Positions 9,368-20,558 of a DNA stretch of 64,000 nucleotides are shown in pieces (position 1 is the stretch's first letter; every line of letters begins with the position of its first letter). The DNA lies in contig JAFRUO010000021.1 in NCBI GenBank assembly GCA_017438845.1, positions 124,001-188,000 of the forward strand. The letters are read 5' to 3'. Both the position numbers and the translations under genes were made by a program. This DNA is from Clostridia bacterium (GTDB taxonomy: Bacteria; Bacillota; Clostridia; Oscillospirales; Acutalibacteraceae). Below the pieces are notes generated by a model. It had not been told where the DNA came from. It did no database searches and worked only from the letters and a program-made list of their open reading frames with translations.

Positions 9368-10440
9368 GTGTTTATAAACATTGCCGTTTCAATGCAAAGC
9401 ACAATAAACGCCGCAATTGTTGGAATTGTAAACGCAAAAGCCGAGGCCTTTTCCGACGCATTAAGCAGGCAGCCCTCTCCCTTTGTAAAGCAGTAAAACG
9501 GCTTGGAATTATTTTTCATCATAAATATAACGGAAATTATTCCCAGTGCAAAAACTGTAACCGACCACACCGCCGAAAAAACGGTGGCGGCATTTTCTCC
9601 TGCGTTTTCCTCTATCGCCGACACAGCTACCGCCATGCCGTTGTTTAAGAAATGAACTATAACTCCCGTCCACATGGTACCGGTTCTGATTACCGCATAG
9701 CCGATTGCAAGCCCTGCAATAAAGGCAAAGGGAATCTGAATCATATTGCCGTGCAAAATTCCGAACACCGCCGCAGAGGCAATTACCGCAAAGGCGTCGC
9801 CGTAACGTCTTAAGGACTGCATTACAACGCCTCTTATGCAAAACTCCTCAACAATTGCGGGAATTACCGCCGTGCTGACAAGCGCAATGACAATACTCAG
9901 CAAAGAGGAATACTCGGTGCTTTCCTCCGGCATGGTAAACTCCACGCCGAAGGCGGTGTCAAAAAACTCCGCAAACAGCCCTGTAAAGATGCTTCCCATA
10001 ATGCAGAACATCAGCGTGACTGGAATCATCATAAAAAATTCCTTTTTGTCATAGGGTCTGCCTAACGGAAGGTCGCTTGCAAGCGATTTCTTTTTAAGAA
10101 TGCGGTATGAAACGTAAAACGGCAAAAAAAGCGTAACAAGCATAAGCGCTATATACATTGAGTTTTCAAAGTCGGCATTGTTCATATACTCATTATAAAC
10201 CGAGGGAACCGCCCTCATGATAACGCCGATTAAGCCTGACAACAGCGTAAACGCAACAATCGAAAGACCGCAGGCCATACTGACCGCGGCGATGTTCCTT
10301 CGCTGCTGTTTCTTTTCAAGGTAATTTCCGTTGTTGAACGGAAATGCCGGGCCTCTGTTATAGCCATAGCCATTATAACCATTATAACCGTTATAGCCGT
10401 TGTAATAACCATTGCCGTTATAGCCGTAGTTGTTTTGCAT
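9364..10440 (-). CDS. CPBP-family intramembrane glutamic protease
   Basis: Polytopic membrane protein of the Abi/CPBP (CaaX protease and bacteriocin-processing) family. Catalytic motifs are EEFCIRG (EExxxR, near residue 200) and FGILHGN (FxxxH, near 235). About eight hydrophobic segments start near residue 50. The first 30 residues are a Tyr-Asn-Gly-rich tail containing four YNG repeats, presumably cytosolic. Substrate unknown. It leads the tadA-mrp operon and has its own promoter at 10476-10505. Confidence 0.85.
   Translation of the reverse strand: MQNNYGYNGNGYYNGYNGYNGYNGYGYNRGPAFPFNNGNYLEKKQQRRNIAAVSMACGLSIVAFTLLSGLIGVIMRAVPSVYNEYMNNADFENSMYIALMLVTLFLPFYVSYRILKKKSLASDLPLGRPYDKKEFFMMIPVTLMFCIMGSIFTGLFAEFFDTAFGVEFTMPEESTEYSSLLSIVIALVSTAVIPAIVEEFCIRGVVMQSLRRYGDAFAVIASAAVFGILHGNMIQIPFAFIAGLAIGYAVIRTGTMWTGVIVHFLNNGMAVAVSAIEENAGENAATVFSAVWSVTVFALGIISVIFMMKNNSKPFYCFTKGEGCLLNASEKASAFAFTIPTIAAFIVLCIETAMFINT
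10369..10404 (-). repeat. four 9-bp coding repeats (YNG x4)
   Basis: Tandem degenerate 9-mers (CCATTATAA twice, then CCGTTATAG and CCGTTGTAA on the plus strand) encode Tyr-Asn-Gly four times in the N-terminal tail of the CPBP protease. Copy number could vary by slippage without breaking the frame. Confidence 0.8.
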
Positions 10441-10475
10441 AAAACCTTCCCTTTATTATCAGTTACTGAGAATAA

Positions 10476-10505
10476 TATATACCGTAATAATTAATAAAGT
10501 GTTAA
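10476..10505 (-). promoter_or_regulatory. promoter of the CPBP-tadA-mrp operon
   Basis: On the minus strand TTAACA (10500-10505) and TATATA (10476-10481) are 18 nt apart in the gap between gyrA and the CPBP gene. Confidence 0.5.
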
Positions 10506-10532
10506 AAAAAGAAAAATAATTTTAGTTTACAA

Positions 10533-10565
10533 AATATTTCCCCGTCGCACGGGCGGGGAAATATT
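10533..10565 (-). terminator. gyrA terminator
   Basis: A perfect 12-bp stem (AATATTTCCCCG / CGGGGAAATATT) with a 9-nt loop begins 9 nt past the gyrA stop. The following U-run is short and interrupted. Confidence 0.7.
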
Positions 10566-10574
10566 CGGTTGTAA

Positions 10575-13121
10575 TTATTCCCCGGTGCTGTCTGCGCCTT
10601 CGTTTTCCTCGGCGGTTTCGGCAACTTCGTCAGCTTCCTCTTCGCTTTCATGCTCGGCAAGCGAGAAGGCAACAACCTTTTCACCCTCCGAAACTCTCAT
10701 TACCCTTACGCCCTTCGAGGTTCTTGAGAAGGTGCTGATGTCGGTCGCCTTTATTCTTATTATTATGCCGTCGGAGGAAATTATAATAATATCCTGATCG
10801 TCGTCAATCATGGAAACGGCGGTAACATTTCCGTAAAGCTCCGTCTTGTAGTTTGTAATTCCCTTGCCGCCTCTGTTCTGAACACGGTAGTTTGAAATCT
10901 CACTTCTTCTGCCGTAGCCCGTTTCGGAAATTGTAAGCACCTTTTTGCCCTCTTCGAGTATGCACATACCGGTGACCTCGTCGCCTGCGCGCAGCGAAAT
11001 CGCCCTGACGCCCCTTGCGGTTCTGCCGATTACCCTTGCGTCGTTTTCGTTAAAGGTAATTGCAAAGCCGTGCTTTGTGGCGACCATAATGTCCTTAGTG
11101 CCGTCGGTAAGGGCTACCCAGTCAAGCTCGTCGCCCTCATCGAGGTTAATTGCAAGTATACCGTTTTTACGTATGTTTTTGTATGCGTTAAGAGGAGTTC
11201 TCTTAATTACGCCGTACTTTGTGAGCATGCAGAGATAATAGTTTTCCTCCTCGTTAAAGTCGGGAACTCTTATCATTGAGGTTACCTTTTCATCGGAGCT
11301 TATCGGCAAGATATTAACTATGTTCATTCCCTTTGAGTTTCTGCTGCCCTCGGGAATTTCATAGCCCTTCAGGCGGTATACCTTACCCAGCGAGGTAAAG
11401 AACATAATATAGTCATGCGACGAGCAGGTGAACATAGTCTTGGCATAGTCCTCCTCGCGCCTTGTCATGCCTCTGATGCCCTTGCCGCCTCTTCTCTGAC
11501 TCTGATATGTCTGTACGGGCTGGCGCTTGATGTACCCCATATTGGTATAGGTGTAAACGCACTCCTCCTCGGGAATAAGGTCCTCAATGTCAACCTCTCC
11601 GCTGACATTGACGATTTCCGTTCTTCTCTCGTCACCGAATTTGTCGCCGATAACGCCCAGCTCCTGCTTGAGGATTTCCTTGATTTTTGTTTCCGAACCG
11701 AGAATTTCGATATACTCGTTGATTTTCCTCATCAATTCGTCACGCTCGGAAATAATTTTGTTGATTTCAAGTCCTGCGAGCTGACCTAACTGGAAGTTTA
11801 CAATTGCGGTTGCCTGCGGATCGTCAAAATCAAATTTTTCCATAATCGCCTGCTTTGCTTCAGGCTTACCGCCCTTGCAGGCACGGATTGTCGCAATAAT
11901 GTCGTCGACTATATCAATCGCCCTGGCAAGACCCTCTAAAATATGCTCCCTTGCCTGAGCCTTTTTTAATTCGTACTGAGTTCTTCTTGTAATGATTTCG
12001 CACTGGAATTTGATATACTGCTCAAGTATATCCCTGAGAGTCAGGATTTTCGGCTCCCCGTCTACAAGCGCAAGCTGAATAATACCGTAGGAAATCTGAA
12101 GCTGAGTCATCTGATAAAGCTGGTTTAAGATGACCTGCGGGTTTGCGTCACGCTTTAAGTCAATGACGATTCTGATTCCGCCGCCCCTCTGTGAGGAATA
12201 GTCGTTCACATCAGCCATACCCTCAATTTTCTTTTCCTTGTGAAGGTCGGCAATTGACTCAATCAGCCTTGATTTATTTACCTGATACGGAAGCTCGGTG
12301 ATAATAATCTGGAACCTTCCGTTTTTCTCGTTTTCAACTATTTCCGCCCTGCCTCTGAGCGTAATTTTTCCTCTGCCCGTAGCGTAAGCGGCACGGATGC
12401 CCGCCCTGCCCATAATGATTCCGCGGGTCGGGAAATCGGGCCCCTTGATGTGCTCCATAAGCTCCTCGAGAGAAGCGTCAGGGTTGTCAATAAGAGTGCA
12501 GATGCCGTCGATTACCTCGCCCATATTGTGCGGAGGAATGTTGGTAGCCATACCTACGGCAATACCCGTAGAGCCGTTGACAAGAAGGTTGGGGTATCTT
12601 GACGGAAGCACTGTGGGCTCCTTAAGTCTGTCGTCATAGTTTGTTGTGAAATCAACCGTGTCCTTGTCAATGTTTGTCAGCATTTCAAGGGCTATTTTTG
12701 ACATTCTTGACTCTGTGTATCGGTAAGCCGCAGGAGGGTCGCCGTCAATTGAGCCGAAGTTTCCGTGACCGTCAACGAGGATGTATCTCATTGAGAAGGT
12801 CTGTGCAAGTCTTACCATTGCGTCGTAAACGGAGGCGTCGCCGTGCGGGTGGTATCTTCCGAGCACGGAGCCGACGGTGTCTGCACACTTACGGTATGCC
12901 TTGTCGGGATAAAGTCCGTTTTCGTACATGGTATAAAGAATTCTCCTGTGTACGGGCTTTAAGCCGTCCCTTACGTCGGGAAGCGCACGGGAGGTGATAA
13001 CCGACATGGAATAGTCGAGGAACGAGCCTCTCATTTCCTTGTTAATTTCTACATTAACTATATGCTGTTGTTCAAGCGGTATATAATCGCCTAAATTATG
13101 GTTATGATTTTTTTCTGCCAT
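10575..13121 (-). CDS. gyrA: DNA gyrase subunit A
   Basis: Breakage-reunion subunit of gyrase, which introduces negative supercoils. Length 848 fits GyrA. The catalytic tyrosine is in [10 protein letters not shown] near residue 130; the GyrA box QRRGGKG near 555 marks a true gyrase C-terminal wrapping domain rather than ParC. In the quinolone region the sequence is [12 protein letters not shown], so the residue equivalent to E. coli Ser83 is alanine. The C terminus is very acidic. It lies 12 nt after gyrB in the dnaA-gyrA cluster. Confidence 0.97.
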   Translation of the reverse strand: MAEKNHNHNLGDYIPLEQQHIVNVEINKEMRGSFLDYSMSVITSRALPDVRDGLKPVHRRILYTMYENGLYPDKAYRKCADTVGSVLGRYHPHGDASVYDAMVRLAQTFSMRYILVDGHGNFGSIDGDPPAAYRYTESRMSKIALEMLTNIDKDTVDFTTNYDDRLKEPTVLPSRYPNLLVNGSTGIAVGMATNIPPHNMGEVIDGICTLIDNPDASLEELMEHIKGPDFPTRGIIMGRAGIRAAYATGRGKITLRGRAEIVENEKNGRFQIIITELPYQVNKSRLIESIADLHKEKKIEGMADVNDYSSQRGGGIRIVIDLKRDANPQVILNQLYQMTQLQISYGIIQLALVDGEPKILTLRDILEQYIKFQCEIITRRTQYELKKAQAREHILEGLARAIDIVDDIIATIRACKGGKPEAKQAIMEKFDFDDPQATAIVNFQLGQLAGLEINKIISERDELMRKINEYIEILGSETKIKEILKQELGVIGDKFGDERRTEIVNVSGEVDIEDLIPEEECVYTYTNMGYIKRQPVQTYQSQRRGGKGIRGMTRREEDYAKTMFTCSSHDYIMFFTSLGKVYRLKGYEIPEGSRNSKGMNIVNILPISSDEKVTSMIRVPDFNEEENYYLCMLTKYGVIKRTPLNAYKNIRKNGILAINLDEGDELDWVALTDGTKDIMVATKHGFAITFNENDARVIGRTARGVRAISLRAGDEVTGMCILEEGKKVLTISETGYGRRSEISNYRVQNRGGKGITNYKTELYGNVTAVSMIDDDQDIIIISSDGIIIRIKATDISTFSRTSKGVRVMRVSEGEKVVAFSLAEHESEEEADEVAETAEENEGADSTGE

Positions 13122-13133
13122 TATGCTACCTCT

Positions 13134-15131
<1,998 letters not shown>

Positions 15132-15161
15132 TTAACTCGTTTTAGATAATTTATATCTATT

Positions 15162-15419
15162 TTATTTTTTATCGTTTAAATGTTTAAAAATAGTTGAGGT
15201 ATTATAGGGTGAAATATATATTTTATCCTCACCGTTTTTTTCGGTGACAATAAAGGATTTCGGCAGGCTTTTAAAGGATACCGTCTCCTCTCTTCCCTGC
15301 TTTGAAATATTATTTATATATTCCCTTGTGCTTTTTTGAACCGTAGTGTTATCAAGGTCAAAAATACCGATTATGTCTTTATCCTTTAAAAAATAATCGG
15401 CTCCTATCTGAACAAACAT
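15162..15419 (-). CDS. remB: RemB/YaaB-like DUF370 protein
   Basis: A small 85-residue protein starting MFVQIGADYFLKDKDIIGIFDLD, the DUF370 pattern found between recF and gyrB in many Firmicutes. In Bacillus subtilis the RemA/RemB pair influences matrix-gene transcription; the role here is inferred only from family and position. Its ATG overlaps the recF stop codon (TAATG), so it is translationally coupled to recF. Confidence 0.85.
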   Translation of the reverse strand: MFVQIGADYFLKDKDIIGIFDLDNTTVQKSTREYINNISKQGREETVSFKSLPKSFIVTEKNGEDKIYISPYNTSTIFKHLNDKK

Positions 15420-16510
15420 TAAATCAAGCTTCCTTTTTCAATATGAAAGGTTTTTCCCTCACACATTCTTAAAACCGTTGCAGGGTCGCAGCAGGTAATA
15501 AAAACCTGCCTGCCGTTTATGTGGTTTAAGATGTAATCCTGTCTTTTAATGTCAAGCTCGCTCATTACGTCATCAAGCAGAATAACGGGCTGTTCATCGG
15601 TTATTTCTTTAATAATATTTGCCTCGCTGAGTTTTAAGGCAAGCGCACAGCTCCTCTTTTGCCCCTGTGAGCCGAATTTTCTTACGGAAAGTCCGTCAAT
15701 TTTAATTTCAAGGTCATCTCTCTGAGGACCTATACCCGTTATTTTGTTAAAAATATCGTCACGGCGTGTCTGATGAAGTCTTTCGAGTAAAAAGTTTTTT
15801 ATCTCATACGGATCCTCAATATACATCCCGGTATTATTTACATATTCAACCGTAAGTTTTTCCTTGCCGTCCGAAATTCCGTAATATATTTCGTCAGCAT
15901 GCTTTGAAAGAAGCTTTGAATACTTAATTCTTTCAAAAACAACTGCGGCTCCGTATGACGAAAGCTTTTCGTCCCAGACGTCAAGCGTATCATAGAGCTC
16001 CGAATGAAACTGTATATCCTTTAAAAGCGCATTTCTCTGCTCAAGCGTATGCTTATACCTCGCAAGTCCCTTTGCATAATTTGGTTTAAGCTGACAAAGC
16101 GCAGTGTCAAGAAAGGCTCTTCTGTTAATCGGACCGTCCTGAATTAACGAAAGGTGCATCGGTGAAAAAATTACCGCATAAAACTGACCTATCAGCTCCG
16201 CAGGACTGCGAAGCTCAATACCGTTTTTAATTGCCTTTCTCTTTTTGTCAATTAAAAGTGTTGCCGTCTGTTCTCTTCCGAAGGCAAAATATTCAATTTC
16301 ATTTTTTGCAAAATCCTTTTCAAAGCCCGTGAGCTCGCTGTCCTTCTTTGTCCTGAAGCTTTTACAGCCCGTAAAAAGCCATATGCTTTCCAGCAGGTTG
16401 GTTTTACCCTGAGCATTTTCACCGAAAATAATATTGATATTTTCGGAAGGATTTATTTTTATAAAATCAATATTTCTGTAATCAATAACCGAAAGAGAAT
16501 TAATAAGCAT
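15419..16510 (-). CDS. recF: DNA replication and repair protein RecF
   Basis: SMC-like ATPase that helps load RecA at gaps through RecO and RecR. Walker A GENAQGKTNLLE is near residue 31, the signature SQGQKRS near 275 and Walker B VILLDDVMSELD near 310. Length 363 is typical. The stop overlaps the remB start by one base, and the gene begins 5 nt after the S4-domain gene. Confidence 0.96.
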   Translation of the reverse strand: MLINSLSVIDYRNIDFIKINPSENINIIFGENAQGKTNLLESIWLFTGCKSFRTKKDSELTGFEKDFAKNEIEYFAFGREQTATLLIDKKRKAIKNGIELRSPAELIGQFYAVIFSPMHLSLIQDGPINRRAFLDTALCQLKPNYAKGLARYKHTLEQRNALLKDIQFHSELYDTLDVWDEKLSSYGAAVVFERIKYSKLLSKHADEIYYGISDGKEKLTVEYVNNTGMYIEDPYEIKNFLLERLHQTRRDDIFNKITGIGPQRDDLEIKIDGLSVRKFGSQGQKRSCALALKLSEANIIKEITDEQPVILLDDVMSELDIKRQDYILNHINGRQVFITCCDPATVLRMCEGKTFHIEKGSLI

Positions 16511-16515
16511 AATAA

Positions 16516-16776
16516 TTATTCTTCTTTTTGGCTTATTTCATATACCGTCCCGTTATATGAAAAGCTGTCGCCTTCTCTTAATTTTTTTCCTCTCTGCTGA
16601 CAAACCTCGTTGTTTACTTTTATATCACCCTCGGTAATAAGAATTTTTGCAATTCCTCCCGTCGAAGCAATATCACAAAGCTTTAAAGCGGAATCAAGCC
16701 TTATAAAATCAGTATTTATATAAAGCTTTTTTGTTAATTTTTCAGCAGTTTTTACTTTAATATTTTTTATTCTCAT
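16516..16776 (-). CDS. yaaA: S4-domain RNA-binding protein (YaaA/RlbA type)
   Basis: An 86-residue protein with one S4 RNA-binding fold: LDSALKLCDIASTGGIAK, then ITEGDIKVNNEV and RGKKLREGD. This small S4 protein is characteristically encoded between dnaN and recF in Firmicutes, where it has been linked to ribosome assembly. The ATG overlaps the dnaN stop by 4 nt. Confidence 0.9.
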   Translation of the reverse strand: MRIKNIKVKTAEKLTKKLYINTDFIRLDSALKLCDIASTGGIAKILITEGDIKVNNEVCQQRGKKLREGDSFSYNGTVYEISQKEE

Positions 16777-17870
16777 TTTAATTTGACCGGAAGAACAAGG
16801 AACAGGAAGCTGTTACCCTCTTTAGGTTCAATAATAATCGGAAGAACGGGGCTTGCAAGCCTGATTTTAACCTCGTCCGTATCACAAACTCTGAGTGCGT
16901 CAATTAAAAATCTGTTATTAAAACCGATTTCAATTTTATTTCCTTCAATTTTTGCAGGCACTCTGTCATTTGAAGCTCCCATTGTCGTAATTGCGTAAAT
17001 TTTAATTAAGTCGTCGTCAAAAATACATCTGATAGGACTCTTTGTTCTGTCGGTAATAACAATGGATGTTCTTTCAATACTGCTTATAAGAAGTCTTGTA
17101 TTAACATTAACGGTCGTGGTTTCATTAATTGAGATTGCCGATTTGTAGTTTAAAAATTCACCGTCAAGAAGTCTTGAAACAATAATATAATTGTTAACCT
17201 CAAAAACAATATGCCTTTTTCCTATATTCATTGAAACCGGAGTATCCTCGTTAACGAGCTTAATTATTTCGTTAAGCGCCTTTTTCGGAACAACAAAAAT
17301 TTGTTCGTCTCCGACATAGTCAATCTCCTCGTTTCTGATTGCAAGTCTGAATCCGTCAACCGCAACAAGTCTGATTAAATTATTTGAAATTTCAAACCTT
17401 ACTCCTGTGTGAACAATTTTTGAATCGTTTTCCGCAGCGGCAAAGATTGTTTTTCTTATCATATCCTTAAGAACGGCGCCTTTAACTACTATCGGGAAGG
17501 TACTGTTAACGCTCGGAAGCTCGGGATATTCATTTGAATTGATACCCAAAAGAGAGAATTCTGCGTCTCCGCTTTTTATTTTTGCAGTCATTCTTTCATC
17601 CGCTTCGATGCTTACCTCCTCAGAGGGAAGACTTCTTAAAATATCGCAAAGTATTTTTGCATTTAATATAATACTTCCCTGCTCGCTTACCTGTGCGGGA
17701 ATTGAGGTAATTACTCCGACCTCAAGATCGTATCCCGTAACCGTAACTGAGTTTTCGGTGGTTGTAATAAGAATGCCTTCAATTGAGGGTATTGTTGACT
17801 TTGAGGAAACGGAGCGTTGAACATTTGAACATATTTCCGAAAATTTTTGAGTTTCACAAATAAATTTCAT
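16773..17870 (-). CDS. dnaN: DNA polymerase III beta sliding clamp
   Basis: The processivity clamp that encircles DNA as a dimer and holds the replicase. Length 365 fits, and the three repeated clamp domains are recognisable from MKFICETQKFSEICSNVQR to the C-terminal LPVKLK. VDGFRLAIR near residue 170 and the C-terminal PEY-type groove residues near 350 (SPVLPIIIEP) match the family. It follows dnaA across a 215-nt AT-rich spacer holding the origin repeats. Confidence 0.97.
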   Translation of the reverse strand: MKFICETQKFSEICSNVQRSVSSKSTIPSIEGILITTTENSVTVTGYDLEVGVITSIPAQVSEQGSIILNAKILCDILRSLPSEEVSIEADERMTAKIKSGDAEFSLLGINSNEYPELPSVNSTFPIVVKGAVLKDMIRKTIFAAAENDSKIVHTGVRFEISNNLIRLVAVDGFRLAIRNEEIDYVGDEQIFVVPKKALNEIIKLVNEDTPVSMNIGKRHIVFEVNNYIIVSRLLDGEFLNYKSAISINETTTVNVNTRLLISSIERTSIVITDRTKSPIRCIFDDDLIKIYAITTMGASNDRVPAKIEGNKIEIGFNNRFLIDALRVCDTDEVKIRLASPVLPIIIEPKEGNSFLFLVLPVKLK

Positions 17871-17925
17871 AATTTAAAATCCTTTCATATCTTATAAATA
17901 ATTTAAAAATAGTATTATTAGTAGA

Positions 17926-18091
17926 AGTTTAAAAAAATGTTTAAAAGCTTAAAAGACATTTATATTTATTAAAAAAATCAAAATATTTCAATGTTTAAAA
18001 TTTTAATAAAGCTTTAATTTTCGTTTTATTTTTTTAAGACAAAACTTAACTGTTCAAAAATAAGCTGTTTAAAATTAAAACTTGTTTAAAA
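17926..18091 (-). other. candidate oriC element: clustered TTTTAAACA boxes
   Basis: The dnaA-dnaN spacer carries exact TGTTTAAAA (TTTTAAACA on the minus strand) at 17938-17946, 17992-18000, 18066-18074 and 18083-18091. One-mismatch copies lie at 17926-17934 (AGTTTAAAA) and 18051-18059 (TGTTCAAAA). All share one orientation, and the last overlaps the dnaA stop. The box matches the DnaA consensus TTATCCACA at six of nine positions, and no canonical box was seen in either dnaA flank. Position, AT-richness and strand divergence make this the likely origin or part of it; the box identity is inference. Confidence 0.6.
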
Positions 18092-19405
18092 CTCCTGAAT
18101 ATTTTTAATAATATCTTCTATCGTCTTTTTAAAATTAAAGTCGCTGTCCATTCTTTCACGCACAACCATATTTGCGTGCTTTACGGTGGTGTGGGTTTTT
18201 CCGCCGAAGTATTCTCCTATATCTTCAAGAGTCATGCCGGTGATTTCACGCATTATGTACATTGAAATCTGCCTTGCATTTTTAATGTTTTTATCTCTTT
18301 TTGCGGAAAGAATGTTTTCGGGAGAAACTCCGTATGTATTTCCGACGTTTTCAATGATTTTTGAATTGATAACCTCAATCGGAATACTGTAGCTTGTCAG
18401 CTCCTTTATTGCCTTTTTAGCGTTTTCCATTGTCGGCTTTTCGTTGTTAAGAGAGCTGTAAGATTTCATTTTCTTAACGGCGCTCTCAAGCTGACGGACG
18501 TTGTTTTTTAATTCAAGCGCCAGAAATTCAATTATTTCGTTTGACAGGTTTATTCCGTATTGGTCGGCTTTGTTTTTTATAATAGCCATTCTTGTTTCAA
18601 AATCCGGCGGCTGAATGTCAACCATCAAGCCCCATTCAAAACGCTGCTTCAGTCTTTCCTGAAGAATCTGAATTTCATTCGGCGGCCTGTCCGAGGTTAA
18701 AACAATTTGCTTTCCGTATTCGGTAAGTGCGTTGAAGGTGTGGAAAAATTCTTCCTCCGTCTGCTCTTTTTTTGCAATAAACTGAATATCGTCAACCAGA
18801 AGTGCGTCCGCATTTCTGTATTTATTGTGAAATTCATAGGTATTTTTTGTTCTTATATGGTGAACAAGGTCATTTGTGAAGTTTTCACTTGTGATATAAA
18901 TAATGTTTGCCTGAGGATTATTTTTTCTCATCTCGTTTTCAATTGCTTTTAAAAGATGAGTTTTTCCGAGTCCGCTTTTTCCGTAAATAAACAGCGGATT
19001 ATATGATGTTCCCGGCTCCTCGGCAACCTTCTTTGCGGCGGCATAGGCGTAGTTATTTGATTTTCCGACTACGAAGTTGTCAAAATTATCGCCGAGAGTT
19101 CTGTTTGAAAATTTTTCCTTTTCGGAGTCAATTTCAATTTCCGCTTCCTCAGGCTTTTCAAGCTCAAACACAACGTCAACATCAAAGCCGATTACACTGT
19201 TGAAGGCGGTGTTGATTATATCTTTATATTTTTTAACGATTATCGGATATTGAAAATCGTTGTTTACCGTAAGCAAAACAGTCTGTCCGTCAAACGCTTT
19301 TAAAGTAATCGGTTTAAACCAGACGTTAAGTGCGCTTGAGTTAACCTTTAAGTTGTTAACGGAATAGTCGCAAACTGCCTGCCACATCTCCTGTAATGAA
19401 TCCAT
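18086..19405 (-). CDS. dnaA: chromosomal replication initiator DnaA
   Basis: AAA+ initiator that binds and melts oriC. Domain I covers residues 1-85, domain II is a short linker, Walker A GKSGLGKTHL lies near 145 and Walker B VDDIQF near 205. Domain IV (from about 340) keeps the helix-turn-helix frame (ARQISMYIMREITGMTLEDI), but the DnaA signature reads FGGKTHTTVKHA instead of FGGRDHTTVxHA: Arg becomes Lys and the base-contacting Asp becomes Thr. The Arg equivalent to E. coli R399 (in ARQ) is retained. Length 439 is normal. A leader of about 125 nt separates it from its promoter. Confidence 0.97.
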   Translation of the reverse strand: MDSLQEMWQAVCDYSVNNLKVNSSALNVWFKPITLKAFDGQTVLLTVNNDFQYPIIVKKYKDIINTAFNSVIGFDVDVVFELEKPEEAEIEIDSEKEKFSNRTLGDNFDNFVVGKSNNYAYAAAKKVAEEPGTSYNPLFIYGKSGLGKTHLLKAIENEMRKNNPQANIIYITSENFTNDLVHHIRTKNTYEFHNKYRNADALLVDDIQFIAKKEQTEEEFFHTFNALTEYGKQIVLTSDRPPNEIQILQERLKQRFEWGLMVDIQPPDFETRMAIIKNKADQYGINLSNEIIEFLALELKNNVRQLESAVKKMKSYSSLNNEKPTMENAKKAIKELTSYSIPIEVINSKIIENVGNTYGVSPENILSAKRDKNIKNARQISMYIMREITGMTLEDIGEYFGGKTHTTVKHANMVVRERMDSDFNFKKTIEDIIKNIQEF

Positions 19406-19537
19406 TTACCTTTCTCCTTTTTTGAAATATTTAAAAATTCACGCTGTATTGTAATTATCACTAAAATATTAAAAAACCGCAGAATTATATAAAAATTAAA
19501 AATAAAGCTAAAAAAATTAAAATTTCAACCGAATATC

Positions 19538-19566
19538 ATTTTAACACATATTTTTTTTGATTTCAA
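19538..19566 (-). promoter_or_regulatory. dnaA: putative dnaA promoter
   Basis: On the minus strand TTGAAA (19561-19566) and TAAAAT (19538-19543) are separated by 17 nt, leaving a leader of about 125 nt. Other weaker pairs exist in this AT-rich DNA. Confidence 0.5.
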
Positions 19567-19742
19567 CAGAAATAATAAATATATAATGGTTTAATTTTAT
19601 ATTAATATATAGTTATATTATATATAACAGTGTTCGGCATTTTTTTACTTTTTAATACCGATACAATATTTTGAGTTTAAAAATCTTTATAATACTACCT
19701 ATAGTCAGAAAAATTAAAATTCAGCAAAAATACTGAAATTTC

Positions 19743-19772
19743 TTGACTTTTTTGTTTATTTTATTATATAAT
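19743..19772 (+). promoter_or_regulatory. rpmH: rpmH operon promoter
   Basis: TTGACT (19743-19748) and a perfect TATAAT (19767-19772) with an 18-nt spacer, about 45 nt upstream of rpmH. Confidence 0.8.
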
Positions 19773-19816
19773 ATCTTTCCGCAGATTAATATTTATAGCG
19801 AAACGGAGGTAGCGTG

Positions 19817-19951
19817 ATGAAAAGAACATATCAGCCTAAAAAGCGTCATCGTCAGATGGAACACGGTTTCCGTAAAAGAATGTCAACAAGAAATGGCAGA
19901 AAAGTACTTGCAAGACGCAGAGCTAAGGGCAGAAAGCAGTTATCTTACTAA
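19817..19951 (+). CDS. rpmH: 50S ribosomal protein L34
   Basis: A 44-residue, Arg/Lys-rich large-subunit protein beginning [19 protein letters not shown] and ending AKGRKQLSY, the full family length. ACGGAGGT is at 19803-19810. A GTG immediately upstream (19814) is in frame, but the ATG fits the family. It starts the conserved rpmH-rnpA-yidD-yidC-jag operon pointing away from the origin. Confidence 0.97.
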   Translation: MKRTYQPKKRHRQMEHGFRKRMSTRNGRKVLARRRAKGRKQLSY

Positions 19952-19969
19952 TTAATAAAGGTAAGCAAT

Positions 19970-20302
19970 TTGAACACGGTAACACTTAATCGTAATTGTG
20001 ATTTCAAACGCCTTTACTATAAGGGTAAATCCTATACGAATCCTGCACTTGTTATTTATTTAAGACGTAACGGTGCGGGTATTTGTCGTATAGGAATAAC
20101 CGTGAGCAAAAAAATCGGCAGCGCAGTCGAAAGAAACCGCTGCAAACGCATTATCAGAGCGGCGTACAGAAACGTCAGCCCCTGTATTTCGGGCAACTGG
20201 GATATAATCCTCGTTGCACGCAACAAAACAAAATATTTAAAAAGCACTGAAATCCAAACAATTTTAACTGAATTACTACAAAAAGCGGGTGCCGTAAAAT
20301 GA
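19970..20302 (+). CDS. rnpA: ribonuclease P protein component
   Basis: Protein cofactor that helps the RNase P ribozyme bind pre-tRNA 5' leaders. The RNR-type motif [17 protein letters not shown] (near residues 50-66) is diagnostic, and the 110-residue length fits. The start is TTG, 18 nt after rpmH, with AAAGGT ahead of it and the usual [16 protein letters not shown] terminus. Its TGA overlaps the yidD ATG. Confidence 0.95.
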   Translation: MNTVTLNRNCDFKRLYYKGKSYTNPALVIYLRRNGAGICRIGITVSKKIGSAVERNRCKRIIRAAYRNVSPCISGNWDIILVARNKTKYLKSTEIQTILTELLQKAGAVK

Positions 20303-20526
20303 AAAGGGCAGCAATCCGATTAATTAAATTTTATCAGAAAAGAATCTCACCGCTTTTTCCGCCTCAGTGCAAATATTATCCGACCTGCTCTCAGTATGCG
20401 GTTACCGCAATAGAACGGTTCGGTCTTTTAAAGGGCGGTTTACTCGCAGTCTGGCGCATTTTGAGATGTAATCCCTTTTCAAAAGGCGGGGTTGATTTAG
20501 TCCCCGAAAAAAAAGAAAGAAGATGA
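20299..20526 (+). CDS. yidD: membrane protein insertion efficiency factor YidD
   Basis: A short 75-residue protein with an amphipathic N terminus ([16 protein letters not shown]) and the conserved [11 protein letters not shown] motif near residue 25, then [19 protein letters not shown]. YidD assists YidC-dependent insertion at the inner face of the membrane. ATGA overlap with rnpA; yidC follows 32 nt downstream. Confidence 0.94.
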   Translation: MKRAAIRLIKFYQKRISPLFPPQCKYYPTCSQYAVTAIERFGLLKGGLLAVWRILRCNPFSKGGVDLVPEKKERR

Positions 20527-20558
20527 AGCGATAATTCGCTTTGTTCGGAGGAACATAA

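Larger units (their letters stand above)
19406..19816. other. dnaA-rpmH divergent intergenic region
   Basis: A gene-free AT-rich stretch from which all flanking genes diverge, so it is part of the origin zone. It contains the dnaA and rpmH promoters (listed separately), one AGTTTAAAA near-copy of the origin repeat at 19674-19682, and an almost pure A/T tract at about 19570-19628 that could unwind easily. No canonical TTATCCACA was found. Confidence 0.7.

Noticed and set aside
10351..10437. CRISPR-like short repeats
   Set aside because: The 9-bp units are contiguous, without spacers, and encode YNG repeats in frame.
12674..12997. 107-residue plus-strand frame opposite gyrA
   Set aside because: Arg-rich shadow of a strongly conserved gyrA region; no RBS and no family resemblance.
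16773..17870. Start of dnaN-side genes as possible plus-strand ORFs (for example 17539-17820)
   Set aside because: Antisense frames inside dnaN with no start signals.
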